Below are positions 16,794 through 25,186 of a stretch of 64,000 bases of DNA, one piece after another; the first letter of the stretch is position 1, and every line of letters begins with the position of its first letter. Source of the stretch: JAKACA01 sp050744865 (lineage in GTDB: Bacteria; Actinomycetota; Acidimicrobiia; Acidimicrobiales; Bog-793); NCBI GenBank assembly GCA_050744865.1, contig JBOGHW010000082.1:11841-75840 (forward strand), read 5' to 3'. Both the position numbers and the translations under genes were made by a program. A model generated the notes under the pieces. The model did no database searches. It was not told where the DNA came from and was given only the letters and a program-made list of their open reading frames with translations.

Positions 16794-17293
16794 GCAAGAG
16801 GTCGGAACCAACGGAGGTGCCCTTGTCGCAAGCCAACACACCGTTCGTTGAGCCTGCCCGCGACCAGATACCCGATATCAGCCGTGCCCACGTGGCGGCT
16901 CTGGAGTCGGGCAACGCCGAGGTATTCTGGACCGCAGCAGGCATGAACCATGTGATCGTGCACACCGTCGGCCGCCGTTCCGGCAACGAGCACAAGGTCG
17001 CGCTTCCTTACTGGCGTGACGCCGACGGCTCGATAGTCGTGGTCGGGTCGTACGCCGGTTCGCCCCAGCACCCGGCCTGGTACCTCAATTTGACCGACCG
17101 GGACAAGAACGCGGAGGTCCTCGTGCGGGTCAAGGAGGGCTCATCCTGGGCCGAGGTGGAGATCCTGGAGGGTGACGAGTACGAGCGGGTCTGGGCCAGC
17201 TTGACGGCCGATCGGCCCTTCTACATCGGCTACACGACGCGGACCACCCGCACTATCCCGCTCGTGCGCCTCCGAACGCTGCGTCCGGCCTGA
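16790..17293 (+). CDS. Deazaflavin (F420)-dependent nitroreductase (Ddn-like) family protein
   Basis: A 167-residue split-barrel protein of the Ddn / FDOR-A type: HTVGRRSGNEHKVALPYWRD, VVVGSYAGSPQHPAWYLNL and a C-terminal TTRTIPLVRLRTL. The G-R-x-S-G and H-P-A-W-Y-x-N-L signatures bind F420 in characterised mycobacterial members. The ATG at 16790 gives the ATGA overlap with the dehydrogenase stop; ATG 16781 is an alternative adding three residues. With two LLM proteins upstream it supports an F420-based redox module. The final two genes here converge 13 nt apart. Confidence 0.85.
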   Translation: MSKRSEPTEVPLSQANTPFVEPARDQIPDISRAHVAALESGNAEVFWTAAGMNHVIVHTVGRRSGNEHKVALPYWRDADGSIVVVGSYAGSPQHPAWYLNLTDRDKNAEVLVRVKEGSSWAEVEILEGDEYERVWASLTADRPFYIGYTTRTTRTIPLVRLRTLRPA

Positions 17294-17306
17294 GTGCCCA
17301 TCAGCC

Positions 17307-17999
17307 CTACCTGTCTGGGGTGTGGCCGTCTGGGGCGTCCCCGTCCTCCAAGGTGAGGCTGTAGGTGAGGATCAGCTGGTCTGAGCCGGTCTGGGTAACC
17401 CTTACGCACACTTGGGTGCCGCAGCCGGCAAGGCTCGCCCAGGCTGGGTCGTCGGGAAGAGGGAGCGTGACGGTGCCGTCCTCCAGCAGCAGCCAGGCAT
17501 CGGCGCCAGAGCCGCGGGTGGCCGCCCGACCGAACAGCTCACGCTCGGTTAGGTCGCCCAGGATGCTGCGCCTGGCTCTGGCCGTCGATCTCCCGACCAT
17601 GGACATCGGCCGGTAGCCGGGGTCACCTGGCCGGGCAGCCTTTGCCAGTAGCTGGAGGATCGTGGTCTCTGGGCTCCTTGCCCTGCCATAGGCGATGGTC
17701 CTGGCAGCGCCAATCGCAGGTGGAGTGCGTTCTATGAGTTCGCCCATTCGTACGAGCCGCTCGGCCACACCGGGCCGGCCGACCCTCAGCTCGGTGGCGG
17801 CATCGCGCGCCAGGGAGGAGTAGAGCGTCACTTTGCCGCGGAGCCTCCCGAGGCTGTCCCTGAGCGGGGCGTCGATGCCACTTGTTATAAATCCCCTCCG
17901 CCTGAGGGCGCCTACCGAACTGGAGGCCGTGCCGTTACTACCTGGTCGCCACGCCGCTGCAATCTGTTCGGCCGTGACGAGGGGAACTTCGCATCTCAC
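17307..17999 (-). CDS. Hypothetical protein with a winged-helix-like N-terminus
   Basis: A 230-residue protein I do not recognise. The N-terminal half (VTAEQIAAAWRPG, SSVGALRRRGFIT, then LRGKVTLYSSLARDAATELR) looks like a small helix-turn-helix with wing. The middle ends in ETTILQLLAKAARPGDPG and RARRSILGDLTERELFGRAA. The C-terminus is a beta-rich stretch (DAWLLLEDGTVTLPLPDD). No signal peptide or membrane segment is present. GTG 17999 sits 6 nt after TAAAAT, a leaderless-type promoter that overlaps a large palindrome, which supports a real and perhaps self-regulated gene. It stands alone between a convergent neighbour and the steroid cluster. Confidence 0.6.
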   Translation of the reverse strand: MRCEVPLVTAEQIAAAWRPGSNGTASSSVGALRRRGFITSGIDAPLRDSLGRLRGKVTLYSSLARDAATELRVGRPGVAERLVRMGELIERTPPAIGAARTIAYGRARSPETTILQLLAKAARPGDPGYRPMSMVGRSTARARRSILGDLTERELFGRAATRGSGADAWLLLEDGTVTLPLPDDPAWASLAGCGTQVCVRVTQTGSDQLILTYSLTLEDGDAPDGHTPDR

Positions 18000-18005
18000 T
18001 GTGTG

Positions 18006-18011
18006 ATTTTA
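18006..18011 (-). promoter_or_regulatory. -10 hexamer of the 17999 gene (leaderless type)
   Basis: On the minus strand TAAAAT ends 6 nt before GTG 17999. The hexamer lies inside the left arm of the palindrome at 18008-18044. Confidence 0.5.
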
Positions 18012-18044
18012 AGCCGAAGCGCGCAGCGCGCGTCTCGGCTTAAA
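18008..18044. repeat. Long palindrome / hairpin between an SDR gene and a hypothetical gene
   Basis: TTTAAGCCGA (18008-18017) pairs perfectly with TCGGCTTAAA (18035-18044), and an inner GCGCGC-A-GCGCGC extends the stem. It lies downstream of the minus-strand SDR and over the promoter of the next minus-strand gene, so it could be a terminator, an operator, or both. Confidence 0.6.
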
Positions 18045-18106
18045 TTCGCAAGTTCGACGTGCCGATGTCGCTTTGTGGTGCGGCGATGTCGGATCGCGGC
18101 GCGGCG

Positions 18107-18916
18107 CTATCGGTCCCGGCTCCCTCCTTCGACGAAACGAGCCAGCAAGTCGTCGGTCTGTGCACTCGGCAGGAGGCTTCCGCCGTCCACCACGATGTTG
18201 GCACCGGTCACGTACGAGGCAAGGTCAGAGGCGAGGAAAGTGACGACGCTCGCCACCTCTTCTGCCCTCCCGACGCGGCGCAGGGGAATCCGTCGTTCGA
18301 TTCGCTCGCGCAGCGCCGGGTCGCGAAGGAGCGGCTCGGTCAAAGGGGTGTCGACCGCACCCGGCGACACGCAGTTGACTCTTATCACCGGCCCGTACTC
18401 GAGGGCGGCGCTTGACGTGAGCGCGATAACGCCGGCTTTGGCCGCCGAGTATGGGCCCTCGCCGCGAGTCGGGCGAAGCCCGCTCAGCGACGAGACGTTG
18501 ACGATCGATCCGCCGCCGGCTGCGCGAAGCAGTGGAACGGCGGCTCGGATTCCGTGGAAGACGCCCTTCAGGTTCACGTCGACAAGACGAGCCCATTCCG
18601 AGTCGGTAACCCGGTGAAGAGCCGTCACGTTGCCGATGCCTGCGTTGTTGACCACCGTGTCCAGCCCTCCGAGCTCCGCCGCCGCGGTCTCGAAGGCAGC
18701 CGCCGAGGAGCCGGCATCTGCGACGTCGGCGGCAACTGCGATCCCGCCGAGGTTGTGGGCGGCCGAGCGTGCGGCAGCCTCGTCGATGTCGAGGACGGCC
18801 ACTCTGGCGCCTGCAGCAACCAGCGACCGGGCGATCGCCAAGCCGATGCCGGCTCCGCCGCCTGTGACGAGGGCTCGCCGCCCGGCCAGGAGGTCAGGGG
18901 GGTACCCGGCGGTCAC
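18107..18916 (-). CDS. SDR family oxidoreductase in the steroid-catabolism operon
   Basis: A 269-residue classical SDR: ALVTGGGAGIGLA cofactor loop, VLDIDE (NAD preference), NNAGIGN, SIVNVSSLSG, PYSAAKAG with the catalytic Tyr-Lys, and NIVVDGG near the end. It is encoded immediately after the FadD3-like ligase with a GTGA overlap and is the last gene of a minus-strand operon (SDR, ligase, SDR). A dehydrogenase acting on a ring hydroxyl of a steroid CoA intermediate is plausible from context, but a specific orthologue is not recognised. Confidence 0.87.
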   Translation of the reverse strand: MTAGYPPDLLAGRRALVTGGGAGIGLAIARSLVAAGARVAVLDIDEAAARSAAHNLGGIAVAADVADAGSSAAAFETAAAELGGLDTVVNNAGIGNVTALHRVTDSEWARLVDVNLKGVFHGIRAAVPLLRAAGGGSIVNVSSLSGLRPTRGEGPYSAAKAGVIALTSSAALEYGPVIRVNCVSPGAVDTPLTEPLLRDPALRERIERRIPLRRVGRAEEVASVVTFLASDLASYVTGANIVVDGGSLLPSAQTDDLLARFVEGGSRDR

Positions 18917-20544
18917 GAGCGGCGCTCGTCTGCAGCCGACGAGATCTCGCCAGTTGCGCCCGCCGTCTCCTTGAAGCGCCGCCTCAGCTCGTCCTTGAGG
19001 ACTTTGCCGCTTGCGTTGAGGGGTAGCTCGTCGAGTGCCATGACGCGGCGGGGGACTTTGAAGTTAGCCATGCGGTGCCGCGACCAGGCGACGATCTCGG
19101 CTTCGTCGATCTCGGCCCCCGCTACAGGTACGACGAAGGCAACACCGACCTCGCCCAACCGCTCGTCGCTCACCCCGATCACTGCGGCCTGTGCGACCAA
19201 GGGATGTTGAGTCACAAGCTGCTCGATCTCGGCTGGATAGGCATTGAAGCCTCCGACGATGAACATGTCCTTCAACCTGTCAGTGATGCGCAGGTTGCCG
19301 GAAGGGTCGAGAACCCCGATGTCGCCTGTGTGGAGCCAGCCGTCGCGGATGGCGGCGCCGGTCTGCTCCGGATCTTCGAAGTAGCCCTGCATCACGTTGT
19401 AACCCCGTACCACGATCTCGCCCTGCCGGCCGGCGGACAGCGCGCATCCGTCAGGCCCGAGGACCCTCACTTCGACCCCGTCGATGGCTCGCCCCGACGT
19501 CGTGGCGATGGTCTCGATGTCGTCGCCGGGGCGCGTCGCGCTGACGAAGCCGGTTGCCTCCGTCAGCCCGTAGGCGGTGAGCACCGTCTCGAAGCCGAGC
19601 TCTTCCTTGATCTGGCGTACGAGGTCGACCGGGATGGCCGCGGCGCCAGTGACTGCCAGCCGCAGCGAGGCCGTGTCGGTCGTGGCCAAGGCCGGGTGGT
19701 GGAGGAGGGAGTGGTACAGGGTCGGAGGTCCTGGCAGCACGCTGATGTTCTCGGCGGCGATCGTCTCGAGGGCCCCAGCCGGGTCGAAGGCCTGAAGCGG
19801 CACGACGGTGGCGCCAGCCAGGAGGCTTGCGACGATGCCGGCTTTGTAGCCGAAGGTGTGGAACATCGGGTTCACGAGCAGGTAGCGGTCGCCGCGGCGC
19901 AGGCCGACGATCTCGGCCCACTCGGTGAAGACCCTGATGGACTGGCCGTGCGTAGCCATGACGCCCTTCGGGTGTCCCGTCGTCCCCGACGTGAAGATCA
20001 AGTCCGACACGTCCGTCTCGGCGATGGCGTCGACCCTGCCGTTGATCTCGTCGTCGCTCACCTCGTGCCCGAGTTGCAGGAACTCGCTCCAGCTCATCGC
20101 GCCGGAGCCGGCCGGCACATGAGGCTGGCCAGTGGCCCCGATCACGACCGTCTTCTCGAGGTGGGGCAGGTCGTGACCGGCAAGCATCCCCTCGTAGTCG
20201 ATGCCGAGGAACCCGGTTGCCGTCACGAGCACGCGCGCCCGGCTCCGCTCAAGGATGAAGGTGGCTTCGGCGCTCCGGTAGCGGGTGTTGAGGGGTACGA
20301 CGACACCCCCGGCCGACTGCAGGCCGAGGAGGCAGACGATCCACTCGTAGGAGTTCGGTGCCCAGATGGCGACGCGGTCGCCCGGCAGGACGCCGGCGGC
20401 GGAGAATGCCTTGGCTGCCTCGACCCGGTCACGGTCGAGCCGCTCGAAGCTGTAGCGGGCACCGCCGGCCACGACGGCATCGGCGGCGCCGCAGGCCGTG
20501 GCGGCAGCTCGGGCGACCGCCGGGATGCTTGGTCCGGCGTTCAT
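18913..20544 (-). CDS. fadD3: FadD3-like acyl-CoA ligase (HIP-CoA ligase)
   Basis: A 543-residue ANL-family ligase. The AMP/ATP loop is FTSGTTGHPKGV, followed by YGLTEATGFVS, WLHTGDIGVLD, RLKDMFIVGGFNAYP and the catalytic lysine motif LPLNASGKVLK. The overall sequence resembles FadD3, which in mycobacteria activates the steroid C/D-ring remnant HIP with CoA. That assignment rests mainly on the neighbours (EchA20, IpdA/B, IpdF, FadA6, IpdC), which together form the HIP pathway. The ATG overlaps the stop of the upstream SDR (ATGA) and the end overlaps the following GTG. No membrane anchor is seen. Confidence 0.85.
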   Translation of the reverse strand: MNAGPSIPAVARAAATACGAADAVVAGGARYSFERLDRDRVEAAKAFSAAGVLPGDRVAIWAPNSYEWIVCLLGLQSAGGVVVPLNTRYRSAEATFILERSRARVLVTATGFLGIDYEGMLAGHDLPHLEKTVVIGATGQPHVPAGSGAMSWSEFLQLGHEVSDDEINGRVDAIAETDVSDLIFTSGTTGHPKGVMATHGQSIRVFTEWAEIVGLRRGDRYLLVNPMFHTFGYKAGIVASLLAGATVVPLQAFDPAGALETIAAENISVLPGPPTLYHSLLHHPALATTDTASLRLAVTGAAAIPVDLVRQIKEELGFETVLTAYGLTEATGFVSATRPGDDIETIATTSGRAIDGVEVRVLGPDGCALSAGRQGEIVVRGYNVMQGYFEDPEQTGAAIRDGWLHTGDIGVLDPSGNLRITDRLKDMFIVGGFNAYPAEIEQLVTQHPLVAQAAVIGVSDERLGEVGVAFVVPVAGAEIDEAEIVAWSRHRMANFKVPRRVMALDELPLNASGKVLKDELRRRFKETAGATGEISSAADERRS

Positions 20545-21470
20545 CCCGCTCCGTAGACACCCAGTGGCTGCGGAGCCTCGGCCAGGAGGCGGGGCACCAC
20601 AGATGCGATCTCACCGACGTCGAGCCGCTTGCCCGACTCCTCGGTGGCAGCCCGTTGCCAGCCGTCCATCAGAGTCAGGCGACCGCCTTCGATCTCGAAC
20701 ACGCGGCCGGTCACGGCAGCGGACTCGTCCGAGCAGAGCCACGCAACAAGCGGCGAGACGTTGCCGGGGTCCATGACGTCGAAGGAGGACGGGTCGCCGG
20801 GAGGAGCCATGGTCTCGGCGAACACGGCCTCGGTCATGCGCGTCCGGGCTGCCGGTGCGATGGCGTTGGCAGTGACGCCGTAGCGCGCCAGCTCGGCCGA
20901 CTGCACGAGTGTGAGTGCCACGATGCCCGCCTTGGCCGCCGAGTAGGCGCTCTGCCCAACCGACCCGAGGAGCCCGGCACCGGACGTGGTGTTCACGATG
21001 TGTGCCCGGACCGGTATCCCGCTCGCCTTGGCGGCATCTCGCCAATAGGCGGTGCAGTGGCGCGCCACGCAGAAGTGGCCCCGCAGGTGTACCGCCACGA
21101 CGGCGTCCCACTCGTCGGGCGTGACGTTCACGAACATCCTGTCGCGGACAAAGCCGGCGTTGTTCACGACGGCGTCGAGCCGCCCGAAGCTCTCCAAAGC
21201 GGTCGCGACGATGCCCGCAGACGCCGCCCAGTCGGCAACGTCGTCGTGATTGGCGACGGCCTGGCCGCCGGCCGCCCGTATCTGGTCCACGGCGAGATCG
21301 GCGGGTGAGCCTGCCCCCGCCTCGCCACCGCCGTCGAGGGCCAGCCCCAAGTCGTTGACCACGACGCAGGCGCCCTGGCGGGCCAGCTCCAGAGCGTGCG
21401 CGCGCCCGAGCCCGCGACCCGCTCCGGTGACTACGACTACGCGTCCTTCGAGAAGTCGCCAGCTGTCCAT
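20541..21470 (-). CDS. SDR oxidoreductase, Rv3548c-like
   Basis: A 309-residue SDR longer than the classical 250, with VVVTGAGRGLGRAHALELA, NNAGFVRDRMF, IVNTTSGAGLLGSVGQSAY and the YSAAK catalytic pair. The C-terminal extension ends PLGVYGAG. This layout matches the mycobacterial Rv3548c family, encoded in the KstR2 regulon. The reaction is likely oxidation of a hydroxyacyl-CoA or ring hydroxyl. ATG 21470 is chosen because it starts eight residues before the first strand; no ribosome site is seen. It is the first gene of the minus operon and divergent from ipdF. Confidence 0.85.
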   Translation of the reverse strand: MDSWRLLEGRVVVVTGAGRGLGRAHALELARQGACVVVNDLGLALDGGGEAGAGSPADLAVDQIRAAGGQAVANHDDVADWAASAGIVATALESFGRLDAVVNNAGFVRDRMFVNVTPDEWDAVVAVHLRGHFCVARHCTAYWRDAAKASGIPVRAHIVNTTSGAGLLGSVGQSAYSAAKAGIVALTLVQSAELARYGVTANAIAPAARTRMTEAVFAETMAPPGDPSSFDVMDPGNVSPLVAWLCSDESAAVTGRVFEIEGGRLTLMDGWQRAATEESGKRLDVGEIASVVPRLLAEAPQPLGVYGAG

Positions 21471-21544
21471 GGCGACGAAGCGTGTCACGCCGGCAGGCGC
21501 CCACGCCACCGCGCCCCGGTGGGGCGGACTCGGCGGCAGCCCGA

Positions 21545-21550
21545 TATCGT
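21545..21550 (+). promoter_or_regulatory. -10 hexamer of ipdF (leaderless type)
   Basis: TATCGT ends 6 nt before ATG 21557 with no Shine-Dalgarno sequence. It lies in the 86-nt gap between divergent steroid-catabolism genes. Confidence 0.5.
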
Positions 21551-21556
21551 GCCGCG

Positions 21557-22309
21557 ATGACCGCCTACCCGAAGGCTCACGAGCTCCTGGCCGGAAAGAC
21601 GGTTGTCGTGACGGCCGCCGCCGGCACCGGTATTGGCTTTGCAACTGCCAAGAGGTGCGTGGAGGAAGGGGCCGCAGTGCTGCTCAGCGACGCTCACGAG
21701 CGGCGCCTGGTCGAGGCAGCCGGAAGCCTCGGCTGCCCGTACGCCGTCTGCGACGTGACGGACCAGGCCAGTGTGGACGCCCTCTTCTCACAGGCGGTCT
21801 CCCAGCTTGGGTCTGTCGACGTGCTTGTCAACAACGCTGGCCTGGGCGGGACCGCCCACATCGTCGAGATGACCGACGAGCAGTGGTTCAAGGTGATGGA
21901 CGTCACGTTGACGGGCACGTTTCGCTGCACGCGGGCGGGCCTGCGGCTGATGCTCCCCGCCGGCCGCGGCGTGATCGTCAACAACGCCTCGGTGCTCGGA
22001 TGGAGGGCACAGGCCGGACAAGCACACTACGGGGCGGCCAAGGCCGGCGTGATGGCAGTGACGCGAGCCGCCGCCATCGAGGCGGCACCCCACGGGGTAC
22101 GGGTCAACGCCGTGGCGCCATCGCTGGCAATGCACGCCAACCTCTCCAAGGTGATGTCCGAGGCAGCGCTGGAGGAGCTGGCACGTAGAGAGGCCTTCGG
22201 GCGTTCCGCCGAGCCGTTCGAAGTCGCCAACGTCATCGTCTTCCTGGCGAGCGACTACTCGTCCTACATGACAGGAGAAGTGGTCAGCGTCAGCAGCCAG
22301 CACCCGTGA
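21557..22309 (+). CDS. ipdF: IpdF-like 5-hydroxy-HIP-CoA dehydrogenase (SDR)
   Basis: A 250-residue SDR with the unusual cofactor loop VTAAAGTGIGFATAKR in place of the normal T-G-x3-G-x-G, plus NNAGLGG, IVNNASVLGWRAQAGQAHYG with catalytic Tyr-x3-Lys, and the ending FLASDYSSYMTGEVVSVSSQHP (two stretches separated here by no other motif). These idiosyncratic segments match mycobacterial IpdF (Rv3559c), which oxidises the 5-hydroxyl of the HIP-CoA derivative in steroid C/D-ring degradation. ATG 21557 follows TATCGT at leaderless spacing. The stop is 7 nt from that of the convergent MFS gene. Confidence 0.92.
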   Translation: MTAYPKAHELLAGKTVVVTAAAGTGIGFATAKRCVEEGAAVLLSDAHERRLVEAAGSLGCPYAVCDVTDQASVDALFSQAVSQLGSVDVLVNNAGLGGTAHIVEMTDEQWFKVMDVTLTGTFRCTRAGLRLMLPAGRGVIVNNASVLGWRAQAGQAHYGAAKAGVMAVTRAAAIEAAPHGVRVNAVAPSLAMHANLSKVMSEAALEELARREAFGRSAEPFEVANVIVFLASDYSSYMTGEVVSVSSQHP

Positions 22310-22316
22310 AAGGCGC

Positions 22317-23570
22317 TCAGCCCGGCGCCTCGCCGAGCGAGGTGAGCACGTCCCTGCTCCTCAGCGCGACCGCCCCGAGCACCAGCATGAGGAGGCAGGC
22401 GGTCGCCGCCGTAGTCAGTGGGAGCCCGAATCGATCGGCGATCGGCCCTTGTATCAGGGAGCCGATCGGGTAGGCGACGCCGAGGGCGACGGAGTAGATG
22501 CCGAGAATCCGGCCCCGGAACTCCATTGGTGCTCGCAGCTGCACGACCGTCGAGAGTCCCGAGAGTACGCCGATGTAGACAAGGCCGACCACGAACAGAG
22601 CCACAACAGCTAGCAGCAGGGTCGGTGCGTAGCCGTACAGGACCAGCACCGGCTCCAAGAGGAACAGGGCCACGACCATCATCCGGCCCCGCCCGAATCG
22701 CCCGGCCAGCGGGGGCAGCAGGAGCGCTCCGATGACCGCCCCCAAGCCCTGCGCCGTCGTCAGCCACGCCGTGGCCGAGGCGATGCCCCGCTCGCTTTGC
22801 ACGAATCGGTGCGCCACCGCAGGGACGAGTGCGATGAAAGGCGAAGCCAGCAGGGCCACGACGGCTATGAGGGTTATGGCCGACCAGCAGCCCCGATCGG
22901 ACCGGGCGGCAAGCAATCCCGAGCGGAGCGACCTGATGATCGTCGTGCTCTCGCCGACACCCGGCGGTAGGCCGAGGCGGACGAAGCCCAGGGCCACGAC
23001 CACAGCCAGAAACGACGCCGCATTAGCGACAAACGCCATCGGGTAACCGACGGCGGCGATCGTCACGCCGGCCAGGGCCGGACCGGCGACCCTCCCGAGG
23101 TTGTACTGGGCCGAGTTGAGGGAAGCTGCCGCCAGGAACTCGGTCCGCGGCACGAGGTCGGGCAGGATCGCCTGCATGAACGGCCCGATGACGGCGCTGA
23201 CACAGCCCTGTACCGTCACGAGGAGGACGAGCAAGCCGGGCGAGCTGTGGCCGCCCGATACCAGGGCTGCGATCACAAGGGCTACGACGCCGGCCACCAG
23301 GTTGCCGGCCATGATGACGGGCCGCCGGGGAACCCGGTCAGCCAGGGCACCTCCGATGGGCGAGAGCAAGCCGATGGGAAGAAACGCGCCGGCAGCTACC
23401 AGGACGGCCCACAGCGCCTGCCCCGTGTGGGCGACGACGAGGGCACCGACGGCGACTGTCTGCATCCACGACCCGATGATCGACACGAGGGACCCCGACC
23501 ACAAGAGGGCGAAATTGCGGTGGCGGAATGGCCCGAGCGGACCAAGCGACGGGAGCGGACGAGCAGTCAG
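22317..23570 (-). CDS. MFS transporter (MFS_3, EntS-like), probable CTG start
   Basis: A 417-residue twelve-helix major facilitator. It begins with the N-terminal FRHRNFALLWSGSLVSIIGS, and the loop 2-3 signature GGALADRVPRRPVI is clear; a similar motif LAGRFGRGRMM follows TM8. The family includes drug and siderophore exporters (EntS type). No ATG, GTG or TTG lies in frame near the expected N-terminus. The best start is CTG 23570, which overlaps the upstream SDR stop as CTGA. An in-frame GTG exists only well inside the SDR gene. Placement inside the steroid cluster suggests export or uptake of a pathway compound, which is inference. Confidence 0.83.
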   Translation of the reverse strand: MTARPLPSLGPLGPFRHRNFALLWSGSLVSIIGSWMQTVAVGALVVAHTGQALWAVLVAAGAFLPIGLLSPIGGALADRVPRRPVIMAGNLVAGVVALVIAALVSGGHSSPGLLVLLVTVQGCVSAVIGPFMQAILPDLVPRTEFLAAASLNSAQYNLGRVAGPALAGVTIAAVGYPMAFVANAASFLAVVVALGFVRLGLPPGVGESTTIIRSLRSGLLAARSDRGCWSAITLIAVVALLASPFIALVPAVAHRFVQSERGIASATAWLTTAQGLGAVIGALLLPPLAGRFGRGRMMVVALFLLEPVLVLYGYAPTLLLAVVALFVVGLVYIGVLSGLSTVVQLRAPMEFRGRILGIYSVALGVAYPIGSLIQGPIADRFGLPLTTAATACLLMLVLGAVALRSRDVLTSLGEAPG

Positions 23571-24322
23571 GGACGGGCCGCCAGGTAGCCCGGGGCTTCG
23601 CCTCCCCCGTGCACGACGATGTTGGCCCCGCTCATGTAGGGGCACAGCGGTGAGGCAGCGAACAGGCAGGCGCCGGCCACGTCGGAAGGCTCGCCGAGGC
23701 GGCCGAGTGGCACCGTGCGAGCGACTCGGGCGATGCCGGCGTCGTCCCCGTAGAACAGGGGCGCATTCTCCGTCCGGACGTACCCGGGCGTCACGGCGTT
23801 GACGCGCACCTTCGGCGCCCACTCGACCGCCAGTGTCTCGGTCAGGTTCAGAAGGCCTGCCTTGGAAGCCCCATAGGCGAGCGTGGCGGGCGAGGGACCC
23901 AAGCCGCTCACGCTGGCGATGTTGACTATGACGCCGCCTTGCTCGTTCTTATGCATGAAACGGTTGGCAGCCTGGCACAGCCAGAGCGGAGCGAGCAGGT
24001 TGAGCTTCACTATCGCCTCGGAGAATCGTGGCGAGGCGGTCGCCGAGTCCGCCGGCGGCGAGCCGCCGGCGTTGTTGACGAGCACGTCTACGCGCCCGAG
24101 GCCGGCGACCACGGCCGCCACGACTGCTGCGCACTGATCTGGCTCGCGGATGTCGGCGACGAGCCCCGTCAGCTCAGGCGGCAGGTCCCCGGGGACTGAG
24201 CGGGCGCAGACGGCCACGTCTGCACCCTTGGCGGCGAAGGCTCGGGCGATGCCGCGGCCGATGCCCCTCGTGCCGCCGGTAACCAGCACCACCTTGCCTG
24301 TGAAGTCGAGCGGATCGTGCAC
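23567..24322 (-). CDS. SDR oxidoreductase, Rv3549c-like
   Basis: A 251-residue SDR: VVLVTGGTRGIGRGIARAF, NNAGGSPPADS, VIVNIASVSGLGPSPATLA, AYGASK catalytic pair, LAVEWAPKVRVNAVTPGYV and the end VVHGGGEAPGYLA. The NNAGGSP insertion and C-terminal GGGE-x-P-x-Y-L-A match mycobacterial Rv3549c, encoded beside echA20 there as here. It probably oxidises or reduces a steroid-derived CoA ester. GTG 24322 is preferred to the ATG at 24394 because it immediately precedes the conserved DFTGKV start and has GGGG about 7 nt upstream. It is divergent from echA20 across 114 nt. Confidence 0.85.
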   Translation of the reverse strand: MHDPLDFTGKVVLVTGGTRGIGRGIARAFAAKGADVAVCARSVPGDLPPELTGLVADIREPDQCAAVVAAVVAGLGRVDVLVNNAGGSPPADSATASPRFSEAIVKLNLLAPLWLCQAANRFMHKNEQGGVIVNIASVSGLGPSPATLAYGASKAGLLNLTETLAVEWAPKVRVNAVTPGYVRTENAPLFYGDDAGIARVARTVPLGRLGEPSDVAGACLFAASPLCPYMSGANIVVHGGGEAPGYLAARP

Positions 24323-24436
24323 TTGTGCCCCGTTTCGATAGGGTCTTGCTTCGGCCGGCGCCATGGTACGACGGGACGGTCGGCGAGAGCCCAATCAAGG
24401 ACAACGGGCGCGGGTCGCTCCGGGGGAAGGCACTCA

Positions 24437-25186
24437 ATGGGAAACGACGCGAGCATCGGTGCAGACGGCATCGCACAGATCGTCATGGACAACCCGCCGG
24501 TGAACGCGCTGGCGGTGCGCGGCTGGTACGAGATCGCAGGGCTCCTCGACGACCTCGGCCATGACGGGGCGGTGCGCGTCGTGATCCTGCGGGCGCTCGG
24601 ACGTGGCTTCAACGCCGGGATCGACCTGAAAGAGGTGCAATCGGAGGGTCAGGCGGCCGTCGTCGCTGTGAACCGGGCCTGTGCCGCCGCCTTTGCCGCT
24701 GTCTACGACTGCCCGGTGCCCGTCATCGCAGCCGTGCACGGGTACTGCCTCGGCGGCGGGATCGGGCTCGTCGGCAACGCCGACGTCGTCGTGGCGTCGG
24801 AAGAGGCGTCATTCGGGTTGCCAGAAGTCGACAGGGGAGCGCTGGGGGCGGCCACGCACCTGTCGCGGCTCGTGCCTCAGCACAAGATGCGGGCCATGGT
24901 GTACACCTCCGCCAGGGCGACGGCTGCTGAGCTCCACAGCTTCGGCTCTGTGCACTCGGTCGTCCCGCGCCAAGAGCTGGAAGAAGTGGCCACCGCCCTC
25001 GCAAGGGAGATCGCCGCCAAGTCTCCTGTCGTCGTGCGGGCAGCCAAGCAGTCCCTCAACGGCATCGACCCCTGGGACGTCAAGCGCAGCTACCGGTACG
25101 AACAGGGCTTCACGTTCGAGCTGAACCTGCTCGGTGAGGGTGAGGAGCACCGAGCGGCCTGGCTCGAGGCCGGCGAGGGACGGTGA
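24437..25186 (+). CDS. echA20: EchA20-like ring-opening hydrolase (crotonase family)
   Basis: A 249-residue crotonase-fold protein: NPPVNALAVRGWYEIAG, GRGFNAGIDLKEVQ (first oxyanion segment), AVHGYCLGGGIGLVGNADVV (second), SFGLPEVDRGALGAATHLSR and LVPQHKM. The C-terminal YRYEQGFTFELNL matches mycobacterial EchA20 (Rv3550), a hydrolase that opens the last D-ring of the steroid remnant HIEC-CoA. GGGGAAGG lies about 7 nt before ATG 24437, which fixes the start. It is coupled to ipdA by GTGA overlap, the same echA20-ipdA-ipdB order as in mycobacteria. Confidence 0.93.
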   Translation: MGNDASIGADGIAQIVMDNPPVNALAVRGWYEIAGLLDDLGHDGAVRVVILRALGRGFNAGIDLKEVQSEGQAAVVAVNRACAAAFAAVYDCPVPVIAAVHGYCLGGGIGLVGNADVVVASEEASFGLPEVDRGALGAATHLSRLVPQHKMRAMVYTSARATAAELHSFGSVHSVVPRQELEEVATALAREIAAKSPVVVRAAKQSLNGIDPWDVKRSYRYEQGFTFELNLLGEGEEHRAAWLEAGEGR

